Part shown: positions 31,849 to 43,545 of the stretch, in pieces
Layout: each line of letters opens with the position of its first letter
Numbering within the stretch: position 1 is the first letter of the stretch
DNA from: Apiotrichum sp. Y4204
Lineage: Eukaryota; Basidiomycota; Tremellomycetes; Trichosporonales; Trichosporonaceae
Direction: 5' to 3'
Assembly (NCBI GenBank): GCA_025531455.1
Contig: JAMYHL010000059.1
Coordinates: 480,198-544,197 of the forward strand
DNA length: 64,000 nucleotides
Translations under genes and position numbers: made by a program
Notes under the pieces: generated by a model
Seen by the model: only the letters and a program-made list of their open reading frames with translations
What the model was told of the DNA's origin: nothing
The model's database searches: none

Positions 31849-34800
31849 ATGGCCCCCGTCGCCGTTACCCCAGCTCCCACGTCTGTCGAGGGTGTGTTTG
31901 CCAGGAAGGCCGCCCTCGCCGGCACCGACACGCCCTACTCTGAGTCAAGCACGGCTGTCTCCGAGGCTGGTGACAAGTTGGTCACAGGGTCTCCGAAGGC
32001 CGCGTCTAAGCCCATCGCCGAACCCACTCTCCTCCCCGGCCAGCCCGGTTACATCGACTCGCTGGTGACCGCCAACCAGGCGCTTCCTACCACAGTCGGT
32101 GGCGAGACTGTCGTTGCCTCCGGCCTTGAGATTATTGAGGCGCTTGCGGTTCAAAACTCGTCTGCCGTTTGGGTGTACGACGACGCTGTTGAGATCGGCT
32201 TCGGTACCCGCCTCGCCGCATGGGACGCCGCCAAGCTCGGCTCCGCAACTGGCAAGGTGCACCCCGTCCAGACTCGTGAGGGTGCCGGCCTTGAGCTTGC
32301 GGGTTACGCCAAGAAGGCTGCTGCCGGCAAGATCTCCGTCTTCGCCTCAACCTCCACTCTTCCCCTCCTTGTCCCGCATCTTACCGCCATCGAGGGCGAC
32401 GTTGTTATCCACGTCGCAACCACCGAGCCTGCGGCTTCCCTTGAGCTGACCGACGCTCTTGCCGCTCGTGGCGTCATCAAGGCCCTTACCGCTCTCCCTG
32501 AGTCCTGGGATGTTATCTTCTCGGCCGGTGCTGATGTCGTCGCGACTGCCGCCTCGCTCTACGGCTCGTCGGGCAAGGTCATCCACGTCGTCGAGTCGAC
32601 CTACTCCGCGCGTCAGACCGCATCGTACAAGTTCCCTACCGCCGGTGCTTTCGATGAGTTCAACGTTTCGGGCGCATCAGACTCTCTTTACCTCGCCGTT
32701 GCGTCGGCCGCCGGCTCCTCCATCACCGCCCCTAAGGTTATCCTTAACACCCTGTCCCCCGACCCTGCCGCTCTCTTCGCCGTTCTTGCCGGTGAGACGA
32801 AGAAGACTGTCACTGTCACCGGCCCCACTCGCGCCGATGCCGAGGCCCTCAAGGCTCTCGTTCTTGCCATTCTCTTCTCCGCCCCGGCTTCGTCCTCCAC
32901 CGTCTTCCCCACCGTCAAGGCGGCTGTGACTCCGGCTCCTGCCGCTGAGGAGTCTGCCAAGGTCATCTCTTTCTTCACCGCCCACGGCGCCCCCCTTCCC
33001 CAGCTTCTCACCCACCTCTACGCTGCTTCGCCTTCGCTTGAGACTACCTTTGCCGAGTATGGTACGACCAGCACAACTGGCAAGAAATCGGTCCTCGCTC
33101 TCGCGCAGGGCGCGGCCGCTACCGTCACCCCTACGACTCCGTCGGATCTCATCTGGGTTTCGGATGCCGCTGTGCTCAAGCACACCGACGTCCTCGCCAC
33201 CGCCAAGCAGGGTGCCACCCTCGTGCTTGAGCTTCCGTGGACGGAGGCTGACCTCTCGTCGAAGCTTACCGCCGCCGAGATCCAGACTATCCAGCAGAGG
33301 AAGATTCGTGTCTTCCTTCTCGACGTCGATGCCACCTGCCCCTTGAACCCTATCCGCGAGCAGGTCGCTTTCCTGCTTCTGTACACTGGCAAGCAGAAGC
33401 TTCCTTACAACGTCTGGAAGGTCCTTGATGCGTTCCACGGCGGAAACCTTGGTCGCGACGCCGTCGAGGAGGCCCAGGCTGGTCTTTTCGAAATTCCTTC
33501 CTCCGAGATTGCCGCCTGGGAGGTCGACGCCGAGACTGTTGGCAAGACCAAGGAGGCTTGGGTCTGGGACGCTCTTGCCGCCGAGCCCGTTGCCCTTGAC
33601 GCCGAGCCTGTTCCTGTCCTGTCCTCTTGGGAGATCGCCACCCGCCATCTTCTCTTCCGCGAGGCGTACTCAGTCGAGGGCGCGAAGACCGTTGACGCCG
33701 AGGAGGACATTCCTGGCGTTACTGCTCTTTCGCCCGAGCTTGCCGAGGAGACCTTCCTTGTCAGCGTGTCGGAGAACCGCCGTCTCACTCCTCTCACCTA
33801 CGACCGTAACGTCTTCCACCTCGAGCTCGACACTGCGGGCACCGGCCTCAAGTACGAGGTTGGCGAGGCTATCGGTGTGCACGGCTGGAACGAGACCGAC
33901 GAGGTCGCCGACTTCTGCTCGTGGTACGGCCTTGACCCCGAGGCGGTCGTCTCGATCCCCAACGCCCAGATCCCTGGTTCCGTCTGCTCGCGCACTGTGT
34001 TCCAGCTCCTGCAGCAGAACATCGACCTCTTCGGCCCGCCCAACAAGTCGTTCTACGGCGAGCTCTCCAAGTTTGCCACCAAGCGTGAGGAGGCCATGAA
34101 GCTCAAGTTCATTTCCGTTCCCGAGGGTGCCGAGCTCTTCCAGCGCTTGGCCGAGAACGAGACCGTCAACTATGCCGACGTTCTCAAGGCTTTCCCCAGC
34201 GCTCGCCCCTCGATCGAGGAGCTCATCGAGCTCATCCCCGAGATCAAGCCCCGTCACTACTCGATTGCCTCCGCCCAGGCTGCTGTTGGCGACAAGGTTG
34301 AGCTCCTCATCGTCACCGTTGACTGGACCGACACCAACGGCCGCCAGCGCTTCGGTCAGTGCACGCGCTACCTCGCCGGCCTCAAGACTGGCGACAAGGT
34401 CACTGTCTCCATCAAGCCTTCGGTTATGAAACTTCCCGCCGACCCCCTTGCCCCTGTCATCATGGCCGGTCTTGGTACTGGTATGGCTCCGTTCAAGAGC
34501 TTCATGCAGTACCGCGCTTGGCAGCGCAGCCAGGGCATCGAAGTCGGTCCTCTCATCCTGTACTTCGGCTCTCGTTACCGTTCGCAGGAGTACCTGTACG
34601 GAGAGGAGGTTGAGGCCTACCTGCAGGCCGGTATCCTCACGCACACCGGTCTTGCGTTCTCGCGTGATGGTCCCAAGAAGGTGTACATTCAGCACAAGAT
34701 GAAGGAGGACCGCGAGATGCTTGCCCAGCTCATGCTCAAGGACGCCTCCTTCTTCCTCTGTGGCCCTACCTGGCCTGTTCCCGACATCTTCGAGGCTCTC

Positions 34801-34902
34801 ACCACATCGATTGCGGAAGCGTCCGGATGGAGCATTGAGACTGCCGAGAAGTACATTGACGATCTCAAGGAGGAGGAGCGCTACGTTCTTGAGGTGTACT
34901 AA
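31849..34902 (+). CDS. MET10: Sulfite reductase (NADPH) flavoprotein alpha subunit MET10
   Basis: Intronless 1,017-residue protein, close to the about 1,035 residues of yeast Met10. Together with the sirohaem beta subunit it reduces sulfite to sulfide in the cytosol for methionine and cysteine synthesis, channelling electrons NADPH-FAD-FMN. The N-terminal half is the pyruvate-ferredoxin-oxidoreductase-like region found in fungal Met10 (for example VLNTLSPDPAALFAVLAGE). The C-terminal third is a ferredoxin-reductase-type module. FAD-binding RHYSIASAQAAVGDKVELL is near residue 800, NADPH-binding MAGLGTGMAPFKSFMQYRAW near 872, then LYFGSRYRSQEYLYGEE, FFLCGPTWPVPD and the terminal EEERYVLEVY. Codon use is strongly biased to C-ending codons, suggesting high expression. 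A CACGTG element lies upstream. The beta subunit gene is not in the window. Confidence 0.95.
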   Translation: MAPVAVTPAPTSVEGVFARKAALAGTDTPYSESSTAVSEAGDKLVTGSPKAASKPIAEPTLLPGQPGYIDSLVTANQALPTTVGGETVVASGLEIIEALAVQNSSAVWVYDDAVEIGFGTRLAAWDAAKLGSATGKVHPVQTREGAGLELAGYAKKAAAGKISVFASTSTLPLLVPHLTAIEGDVVIHVATTEPAASLELTDALAARGVIKALTALPESWDVIFSAGADVVATAASLYGSSGKVIHVVESTYSARQTASYKFPTAGAFDEFNVSGASDSLYLAVASAAGSSITAPKVILNTLSPDPAALFAVLAGETKKTVTVTGPTRADAEALKALVLAILFSAPASSSTVFPTVKAAVTPAPAAEESAKVISFFTAHGAPLPQLLTHLYAASPSLETTFAEYGTTSTTGKKSVLALAQGAAATVTPTTPSDLIWVSDAAVLKHTDVLATAKQGATLVLELPWTEADLSSKLTAAEIQTIQQRKIRVFLLDVDATCPLNPIREQVAFLLLYTGKQKLPYNVWKVLDAFHGGNLGRDAVEEAQAGLFEIPSSEIAAWEVDAETVGKTKEAWVWDALAAEPVALDAEPVPVLSSWEIATRHLLFREAYSVEGAKTVDAEEDIPGVTALSPELAEETFLVSVSENRRLTPLTYDRNVFHLELDTAGTGLKYEVGEAIGVHGWNETDEVADFCSWYGLDPEAVVSIPNAQIPGSVCSRTVFQLLQQNIDLFGPPNKSFYGELSKFATKREEAMKLKFISVPEGAELFQRLAENETVNYADVLKAFPSARPSIEELIELIPEIKPRHYSIASAQAAVGDKVELLIVTVDWTDTNGRQRFGQCTRYLAGLKTGDKVTVSIKPSVMKLPADPLAPVIMAGLGTGMAPFKSFMQYRAWQRSQGIEVGPLILYFGSRYRSQEYLYGEEVEAYLQAGILTHTGLAFSRDGPKKVYIQHKMKEDREMLAQLMLKDASFFLCGPTWPVPDIFEALTTSIAEASGWSIETAEKYIDDLKEEERYVLEVY

Positions 34903-37900
34903 GTGTTATACACGCAGTAGAATAGAGGTAGACTATTATAACAATGCATATTGTACTCATACAAACAAACGACCTCACGAACTTTCTTCATGTTGTCTGC
35001 CGGACCCTCTCAGAGAACTCTCAGGCATAGCAGCCTAGTTTACACTCGCTTGGGGGCTGGAAGCCGGAATGGATCAACAAGGTCATGGAATGTGTCTGTG
35101 CGGTACCTGATCCCTGTGTTGAGTCCCTGAATTGTACCTCATCTGTCTTAGAAGGGCAACCCAGCGCCCGGCTCCGCGCGTTCGATTCACGCGCCTGACC
35201 TGCTGGACATTTGAGAGGCATAGCAAATCATAGCAAATGCTGTCCTCCATCCCAGACACGCTCGCCAGCACCCCATCTTGTCCGCATGATTAATTGACAT
35301 GCAGGGACCTCAGCGTGGTGCCGCCTGAGCAATCTTTAAGACAACTTGACATGCAGCGGTGCCAACGGGAATAGGAATAGCAGCAATGGTGTAGCACTTT
35401 GGGATGGACACTCCAGGACGCGGGGAGCTCAATGCTCGGTCGATAAACCCTCTCGGCTCTCGTGAATGTTCTGAACAGCTTGCATTCGGCGGTCTTCATT
35501 TCTGGTCATAACTTGACAACTTCCCAGCAGACGCCAGGTTCTCAAGAGCGTAGGCTCATACCAGATGCAAGCTGGCGAGCTGGAGCCCTTCTACTACGCA
35601 CGACTGCCTGCTGCGCTCCCTGCGCCCACGAGCCTACTCTGGCCATCTGTATGGCCGCTTAGGAGCTTAGCAACTGCGATTCCAGGCGATTCAGGCTGCC
35701 CTTGGTTGCCATTCGAAGCAGTCGCGCAGTCGCGCAGTAGCGCAGTAGAGATTTTTAGCAAAAGGAATGCCTTCTCAACCTAAATCCACTTGGTACGCGT
35801 CATCTATAGTTCACGAACAAAGATTTTCTCATCATTGAAGACATGCGGACGATGAAAGAGCAGTACTTTGGCTGGTGACACCGTACCCGCTGTGCAAACT
35901 AGTTTGTGAAGGTTGGGGCGCGTCTGGGTCGCGTTCTGCGGACGGCGATCCAGCCTAGGCTAAAGATCGCCGCTGATCATCGCGAAAGAGATCTGCACTA
36001 GTGGGTATGCCGAGCAGCACTCTTGTTCCATCGCTCTGACGTCATGCAGAGCCTGGCTGACCTGGGTCCTTCCCTTCTGGATCACAAACGGCGACCTACG
36101 TTCCCAACGACTCTTCCTCCTCAAACGACTCACTTTCACCTGTCGAGCGAAATGACAAGGGCATGATTGCACTTTAACAGTTAACGTCTATTAGGGCTGA
36201 CCCAAAGGCATTGATCACGCAAAAGATCCCGAGAAGCCAGAATCCTTCTGTTGAACGGACGGCGTTGACACCACCGAGTTGGAAGACTCAGGCGACAACA
36301 GCCGCCCACTTGGGTCCGATTTCCAGTTGAGCGCATCCGACCAAGGGTAAGGCTATTTTCCTTTTCTCGTTGATGACCAGGAGCTGGACCTCGACCTGAC
36401 AGACCAGGACGCTAACGGACGTCCTGGAACCCCCTGCTTGATTATTTTTGAAGGCCACCACCTCATCACAGCGTTTACGATGAGCGCCTTCCATTCACCA
36501 CACGAATGAAAGCGCATGGGATGTCAAAGGTCCTGGTCGCCCAGTATTGCGCTCATTGTCTACACCAGCTCCACGGTGCAGATTAGTATCGTGGGGACGA
36601 AAAGAAGTGAAAGTATCGGGACTGGATGTTGACGAGCAAGTTGCCAGTGACGCCATGTCAGTTGAATCCGAGGTTTATCCGAAAGACCTCTCAGCTCTCA
36701 ACAGGAGGCGGTGCGCAGGGTCGTCGATAACGATGCGGGAAGAGGAAATATCAGACCTACGCTTTATGCATGAGCGCCGTGGTGCGTTGGGTATCGTTCG
36801 CCGAGCTGCGTATTCCGAGACCGGAGGCGGTTCAGCTCAAAAAGAGCTCCCTCAGTCCTTTGTACGATTGGATTTCTGTCATGGCAGAAGATGCCTTTCC
36901 TGTCCAGGAAAACATCATGGGAAGTCACTGCTTCGCACGCACAGATCGCAAACTGCGATGGCTATTTCATGTGCAGTAAACCACTGGGAAAACCCAGGCA
37001 GCATTGGCGGAGGCGCGCCGGACTGATACGTGCGCCATGTTTGACGTAGAGCTCGAGTGGCGTCTTCGGGGCTGGAGGATTGCTTTTGTACACCTATGGA
37101 CTTCGCTCTTGCCAGCACGCGGCTTCCACCCTCGTAGCAAGTGCATGTGCAGTCCGCCCTCGCATACAAACCGCAAAAGAAGCGGCTTCCTCAGATGTAT
37201 GAGGTGTATGGTAGTATGGTTACTTCACAGTGTACGAGTACACGCAGATAGGCCTTGGGTACCAATCTTCACAGAAAGCCAAGCTCGTTCTGCCGCCATC
37301 TCGGATGCGCGCATCCCCGTTACAGATCTACAAACGTAAACGAAGACGCGCAATCCCCTAGGCAAACAGAACTTGAGAGCCAGCGCGAACTCGTGGGGAA
37401 GGAGGTCGTTGTGAAGAGGGGATAGGCACCGTGCAGGGGAAGCAAGCGGTATGAGAACCAGGCAGCACCAAAGGCACCAAGCCCGAGCCCACCGTGCCTG
37501 TCGACTGCACTGCGGCCATGCCTTGTCTGGTGGACCACCGAAGCAGAGGGCCTGGTGTACTTTCGACTGAAGGCGAAGGCACGGTAGAAGATCGGGCAGG
37601 AGCAAATGGGGTTGCAGGTGGCATGGACGTTGGGAAGCTGGGAACCACAGGATGAGGACCATGCCAGCGATGTCAGTGACCGGCCTGTGGCATACGACCG
37701 AGCTCCTCATGCCACTCAACCGTTCGGCCAGGCCAAGCAGATCAGAGCAATGTACAGATGCACAGACAGGGGCAATGCAACGGCAATGCTTTAAAAGCAG
37801 AAGACCAGACAGACTCAGTTGCATATCTAAGTATATTTGTAGCCCATTGGCGCGAGGTTTCAAGTCGCGTCCAAATCGACGTGGTTGTGATTGACTCGAT

Positions 37901-39036
37901 CATCGAAAGTCTGGTCCTGCAGAGGGTATTGCAGGCTCTTACAATTGAGCTAACGCACCTCGTTAATCACGCTGTCGGCTTTGGTCGCTGGCCAGAACTG
38001 TGTTGCTGTTGTATTTTCGTGTACGCGAACGGAGAGCCCCCCAGGACGTTAGTACGGCGGAAAGCAGCCTGGAAGACGTCATCCCGGGAAGAAGCGAGCT
38101 GCAATACCAGGCACTCACAAGGTCCACTCGGCTCCACAGGACGGTCGGTCGGGTTGTCTGTTCGGCTGCTGTCCGATAACAGACTTCTCACGGAGCCGAG
38201 TATCACTCATTGGCGACTCGAACTGCTCGGTTGACAACAGTTCCGAAGGTGGTCCGTGTCTTATGATCGTGCGAAAGTCACGAGATCACGAGCCTGGTGC
38301 CGATACTGGGCGGAGCGGACATGCCTTAGGTCTTGTCATAAGAGAATAACCGAAGTATACAACGGTCCTTGCTCCAAGTGGGGCTGTCGATGTGCAAGCT
38401 GGGGTGGGGCCATGTCAAATCGAATTGTTGAGATGGACAATGATCGTTCTGAACGTCATCTGCCTTCGCCTCCGCGTGTCCGAACTAATCCCGAGGAGCT
38501 TGAGTTATTTCGCCTGCACCTGTAATGGACTGCTGTTCGTGTTGGTTCAATCTCGCGGTTATCTTATTAGTCGACTAGACAACTGATAAGACAGCTTCCG
38601 AGTCCCGCAATGACTGAGAGAGACATCGCCAGTGAACGCCTGCTCGCCGGTACTTGACCAAAAGAAAAGCTCTACTCCGCTCACGATGGCAAAGGATGCT
38701 CGCACGCTCCCCAGTCAATGCCACAAATGATAACATAACAACCAAATGATACACACAGGAAAGGGCGTCCGATTCGCCTCATCGAGAGACGTGGACATGA
38801 ACATAGAGATGGGACGCGGATGGCCGACACGGTAATGAGATGAGGGGTCGAGAGTGGTACGCTGGGATCAATGGTATGTCGAGTACGCTCAAGGGGGCCG
38901 AGGTTCGACCTGGGACAAACAAGGCAGGACGCGTATAAAGTCCGATGAGTAACGCCCGCGCTATCTGCGCTATTGAGTTCGATATCGAGGCAAGCTGTTG
39001 GTTGGTGCTGGCCATCAAACGTAGCAGCTGCGGGGT
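34903..39036. other. 4.1 kb gene-poor interval
   Basis: This lies between convergent MET10 and the Yippee gene, where only a few hundred bases would be expected. Open frames are short, overlap on both strands and end at many stops. The longest (36547-37026 plus, 37225-37863 minus) show no domain and no GC-ending codon bias. A short GCAGTCGC/GCAGTAGC tandem repeat is near 35718-35750. I cannot see transposase, reverse transcriptase or terminal repeats. It may hold a decayed element, a lineage-specific spliced gene or a long non-coding RNA. Confidence 0.45.
35718..35750. repeat. Short tandem repeat GCAGTCGC/GCAGTAGC
   Basis: Four near-identical 8-base units in tandem within the gene-poor interval. 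No function is inferred. Confidence 0.6.
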
Positions 39037-39761
39037 CTAGCCTCTCGCAGTCGCGACTTCGCGGATTTCAATCCATGGTGCACGGACGTCAGGCTTGGCC
39101 TCTGCCCGTTCCATGATCAATTCGCGCTCGAGAATGAACTTGCCCTCCTTGTACTTCTCGGATGACTGGTAAGCAAAGTCCTGAAGTTAGTGAAATAGGT
39201 CAACATGAGGAGCGTGGTCCATGGAGTGGGCTGGCAGACACCGTGCTGAGGATCGTGCCACAATGGTACTCACATACTTCCATCCCAAGAGGGCACGGCA
39301 GACGCCACAGAAGACATCTCGCACAGTGTGCTTCCCCGTGCGCATGTCACGGTCTTCTGTTTCCTCGGAGGTGTAGACGTTGACCCTGGGATGAGCACCC
39401 ATTCAACACCAAGTGGGGAGTGATACACCCATCCAGGTGGGGCGACAGTTCCGAGGCTCTCCGATTGTCGCCCCTGCCTATGGACATTGGCCTCGCCTAC
39501 TCACACAGAATGAATAAGGTACGCTTTGCCGTTCTGTCCGTAGAAGTTCTGCAAGTCAGTAGTAGTCCACACCAAGTCAGGAGAGTTAGTTGCCACCGAC
39601 AAGCTCGGCCCGACTCAGGCTAGGACCAGCTCACCGCGCACAACCAGGCCCAAGCCACTCACGTCGGACATCACGCTTTCCCGGACACCGAGATGGTTGC
39701 CGCATTGTTTACACGAGTATACCGTCGATCCCGCAAGATAAACACGGAAGGAGCGACCCAT
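39037..39761 (-). CDS. Yippee/YPEL family zinc-binding protein
   Basis: 132-residue Yippee protein, the size typical of YPEL and yeast Moh1; a single zinc-binding domain related to the cereblon thalidomide-binding fold. Some relatives act in the GID/CTLH ubiquitin ligase context, and nuclear or centrosomal locations are reported in animals. Four exons: 39663-39761, 39505-39548, 39274-39385, 39037-39180. All marks are present: VYSCKQCGNHLGVRESVMSD with the first CxxC, NFYGQNGKAYLIHSVVNV, DRDMRTGKHTVRDVFC, CGVCRALLGWKYDFAY with the second CxxC, and the closing QSSEKYKEGKFILERELI. The tail of about 20 residues after ILE is longer than in animal YPELs. All exon junctions agree in phase, and exon 2 is only 44 nt. 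Function in this fungus is not established. Confidence 0.93.
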
Positions 39762-41495
39762 TTTGATGCGTGGGAAGGGGGGACAGTCGGGGGATGATGT
39801 CTGCTGAATAGACGAGGGAGATAGGGTGACGCCAAGGGTTACGGAGGGTGAAGACTGGCCTAGACCGTAGATGATAGGAGATGACGGTATCGACGGCGAG
39901 AGCGGAGCGTGACAGGAATACCACGATAGACCGACGATGGATGTATGGAGCAAAGACGGCCGAATCTCAAGCGACGCTGTACCCGTCGGTGGTGGGCCGC
40001 GAGTCAGCTGGGACCACTGTGACGAGCTGGGGAGCGGAGAAGGTGTGATGCCTTGCGGAGAGGGCAGAGGGGCGCAAGTTGGTTGGGGCTGGAAGAAGGC
40101 GACACAATGGTGGGAGAGACAAAGCAGATGGTGATGGGAGTGAGTGTTGGCAAGCAAAGTAGTTGTGGGGGCGAGAATGAGAATGAGAGAAGATCGTTCA
40201 AATGATGAGCAAACGGCAGCACGACTGGTCCTTTGGTAGTCACGATCAGGTAGCAGCAGCAGCTCACTGGCAGCCGAGATCCCCACCGTACGCCACCACA
40301 CCAAATCCCACCCTACTGTACTGCTACTACGGTTGTCCGTTCGTGTTGCATTGTCCTGCGCCATTGCTGTGAACGTTCTCGTGCATGCCGCACAATGCGC
40401 ACATGCTCTGCTTGCATGCGCTTGCACCCGCCACCGGTTGCACGATGCCCGAATCAGGCACTTCTCTACGCTCTGCGCTCCGCTCTGCTCTGCTCTGCTC
40501 TGCTCTGTGTACTGTACCTTCCCACCGTGTTCGGTGGCAAATCTAGCCACCCCAGAAGCCCACCATTTGCCACCCGCCCACTACACGTGACCAGCCTCCC
40601 CCCAACCGAAGTCAGCTTCCTGCACAATAGCCGGACATCGGCATAATCGGCATCCTCGGTATCAGGCATCAGGTGCCTGCAACAGTCTGCACACGACATT
40701 ATCCGGTCGGATATCCCGAATGCAGCAAGGTCGATGGATCAATGTGCTGTATATCCATCCCATATCCCAGGCCGCAATCGCTCTGGGACTGGAATACCAG
40801 GCTGGTGCAGATCCGCATGGCCACAGTGCAGGCCAAATAAAAGACTTCCTTGGAGCTGGACAGCTGGACGCTTTGTCGACACCGTTGTCAATGAAACAAC
40901 CTCTACAACCAATATAACAGTGGTAATCACAAGCTTAGGTCGATAGAAGGTCTCTGCCGATATTGAGCGGCCGGACTTTGATACGGTCCTTTCCTCGATA
41001 TCTCAGCGTCGGGTCCTGCTGCAGCCCTTAGGGAAATCGAGCACTGCACGGTACAGTGGCCGGCCGCTCCGATACGACAGTATGACAGAGAATCGGGCGA
41101 GGGAAGTAAGCGTTCCATTATCACCTTATCACTGCTGGCTTGAACATTCAAATATCTCCGAACCAGTTGCCCTAGCCTATGCACCTGCCCGCTGTTGTCG
41201 ATGTTGTCTTCATGAATGTGGTTTATGTGGGAGTGGACCTGGGGATCATGTCGTCGTTTTTAATCCTGATAATGGGTGGAAAGGAATAGTTAGAATGACG
41301 TCATGAATTTTGCCACCGCCACAAGGCATCGAGGGTTTTTAACGCCGCAATTGCAGCCTGTGGCCCGGCCGGCATGCCACTCCGTAATGTCCGTCAGTTG
41401 TCGCGTCGATGTTGCCGGCTGAACGCTGGTCACCGTCACCACCTCTTGATATCTTGATCAGTTAACATCGACTGCCGCTACATCACTTCATCACC
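39762..41495. other. Divergent region Yippee / PAM17, 1.7 kb
   Basis: Promoter-sized but long region. An open frame continuing upstream of the Yippee start to 40550 has low-complexity Ser/Pro content and is judged to be leader sequence. A CTGCT/TCTGC-rich tract lies at about 40480-40508. No gene is seen. Confidence 0.5.
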
Positions 41496-42842
41496 ATGTC
41501 TGTTCTCCGCTCTTCTGTCGCCCTTCGTGGCGTGCGCCCCGCGCTCCGTCCCACGCTCATTCAGGCGGCTCGCATGGCGTCTTCTGATGCGTCGTCCTCT
41601 GCAGCAGACACGGGCTCGAGCTCAAAGCTTCCGATGGCGTGGACAGAGTACTTCCAGATGCGCAAGCGCCGTAAGCTCTGGGCCAACCTGACTACCGTTC
41701 CCTCTGCGGCTGCTGGTTTCTTGCTCGGCGCAGGATACTTTGCCAACTCGGATGCCGACCCAACGCAGATGATCCTTGGCATGGACCCCATGTGAGTAGT
41801 TGGAGGTGATTTCATAGGTCGGCCACTGACGTTCCACAGGATGGTGTACGGCGGTGTCACGTGAGTGTCATGGAGGAGTGGATACAACGAGTATCCCTAC
41901 CCAGAACGGTCGAAGAGTAAGAGCTAACCTCTACCTACAGTGTGGCTTCAATGCGTGAGTGTTATTCCAGGTGCATTCGGTTTCAATCGTTTCACGGCCA
42001 CGACATGTCGAAGGACCATTGGCAGACGCCAACAGGGCCATGCACCGCCTCTACGTCACGATTTATGTTGTGGCAGAGGAAAAGATGGTCAACTGGAACG
42101 CGCTATGGCGCGTTCCAGCTAACACCCGCCGGGGGAGCAATACTTACTGTAACCTTCCCCCAGTTTAATGCTCTCGGACTTTGAAGAGTGGTTAGAGTTC
42201 GCCATCCTGTTTGACGATTGCGTTGAATGAGAGCTCTATCCGGTAGCTGACCAACGGTGGTGTTTTCTGGGGTACGGCTCAAGCTCTGTGCTCGGCACGA
42301 CGTGCGCGCGTTGCCACTCGTAGCCCAGTTGGCGCCTTGCTACCATTGATCTTCCCGCCATCCTCTTTTGCCCCTCATGTTGTTGCCTGCTAACCTTGTC
42401 ACAGTTGGTGGCTACCTGATCGGCCCTTCAATCGGCAGCGTCCTCTTCTCTGTGACGCATCCCAAGCTGGCGCGTGGAAACCCCCCTCCTCTTGAGATTA
42501 TGGACCGCGAGTTCTACCACAGGATAAAGGCCAAGCGGGCAGACCCCTCGAGGCAGTCGGTCACCAACCCTGCTCCTGACTTCTACGGCGAAAAGGTGGG
42601 TTTACCGCAGCTTGCTTTAATGTGACCGATGCTGATGTGCCCTTGCTTTCTCCACTATCGATATGGGTCACTTACTATTCGTGTCTATACTCAATACGTC
42701 TGCTTCTCATCCTACGATGTTCTTCGTCACACCTTCGCCGTAACAGATCGTGTCGATCCCGACTTACCGTCGCTGGCTCAAGGACCAGAAAGCCTTTGAG
42801 CGTAAGGCGGCGCACGGTGTTCTCGGCGAGGAGGAGGAGTAG
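41496..42842 (+). CDS. PAM17: Presequence translocase-associated motor subunit PAM17
   Basis: Inner-membrane component of the TIM23 import motor that organises the Pam16/Pam18 module. Predicted 205 residues. The Arg/Ala/Ser-rich N-terminus (VLRSSVALRGVRPALRP) is a mitochondrial presequence. The Pam17 domain begins at MAWTEYFQMRKRRKLW and has two membrane segments: TTVPSAAAGFLLGAGYF and, after splicing, VYGGVTVASMLGGYLIGPSIGSVLF. It closes with FYHRIKAKRADPSRQS and the YRRWLKDQKAFER end. Exons are about 41496-41791, 41840-41860, 41941-41954, 42405-42595 and 42748-42842. The second and third exons are microexons of 21 and 14 nt. The following intron is about 450 nt, far longer than its neighbours, and contains a perfect hairpin. 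The end coordinate may be off by one base. Confidence 0.9.
42093..42118 (+). repeat. Perfect inverted repeat (hairpin) in the long PAM17 intron
   Basis: Two arms of 11 bases (42093-42103 and 42108-42118) are exact reverse complements, separated by a 4-base loop (TATG). The stem is rich in G-C pairs and would be stable in RNA. It may belong to an intronic small RNA, aid splicing of the long intron, or be chance. No C/D box pair was recognised. Confidence 0.7.
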
Positions 42843-43545
42843 TATCGATGTTGCAGTAGTCAAGGTAGACACCAAATGAACATCAAACCAGCAATGCATT
42901 TCATGGACAAAACGCGTTTGACAAGAGCTGTGAAGCTGTAACATATGCCTAGCTTTATTTGGAGCATGTTCGGCTAGTACCTGTGCATACGTACGGTGAT
43001 CTCGTGTCCGAGTTCCGTTCTTCAACAACGTCTGGCCTGTAGGTCGTAGTAACGAAGTTTGCGGGATCAAAGCCACGCGGCGAGGGGAGCGCGGGGAGCG
43101 CGGAGCGCGGAGTGAGGAGCTGAGGGTATAGCCGGTATAGGGCCTAGGGCGCGGGGCGGCGCTGAACAACAAATGGTTCCCCGCCAGAGCCAAAATGAAC
43201 CCCCTCTGCCTGCATGCCAGTGGTGGATCATACCAACCACAATTAGGCTTATGCTGATTGGCCTTCGGTGTTATACGGAGCCACCCAGGATGAATCGTCC
43301 CGACCCTTTCCGCGCCAACCAGACCCCACCCAGTTACTACACATGACAGCCAACTGGCATCAGCCGTAGCGCTAGCACATCAGGAGCAGCTGAGCAGCTG
43401 TGCGCAAGCCCTCGCCTCCCACACACACCCGCACCACCACCACCACCACCACCACCACCACCACCACCACCACTCCTCACCATCGCACTCACCACTCTTC
43501 ACTTGGTTGTTGTTGCTCCTCACGTCCACTTTGCTACCACACAAG
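42843..43545. other. Intergenic region PAM17-SDH2
   Basis: About 700 bases with the SDH2 promoter. It contains a GGGGAGCGCGGAGCGCGGAG purine/GC-rich tract near 43084-43115 and a trinucleotide repeat close to the SDH2 start. No gene is seen. Confidence 0.5.
43432..43473 (+). repeat. (CAC)14 microsatellite in the SDH2 leader
   Basis: Fourteen perfect CAC trinucleotides end about 70 bases before ATG 43546, within the likely 5' UTR or core promoter of SDH2. Length is probably polymorphic between strains. Confidence 0.9.

Noticed and set aside
32677..34695. Long antisense frames opposite MET10
   Set aside because: Shadows of a highly codon-biased intronless gene.
35150..35210. tRNA-like T-arm (GTTCGATTC with flanking complementary bases)
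   Set aside because: No matching acceptor stem, D-arm or A-box at the required distance, and the T-stem has a mismatch when aligned properly.
36547..37863. 159- and 212-codon open frames in the gene-poor interval
   Set aside because: No domain, no codon bias like neighbouring genes, and frames overlap on both strands. Kept only as part of the unexplained gap.
39762..40550. N-terminal extension of the Yippee protein
   Set aside because: The upstream frame is Ser/Pro/Cys-rich without similarity. Yippee proteins normally start near MGRSFRVYL.
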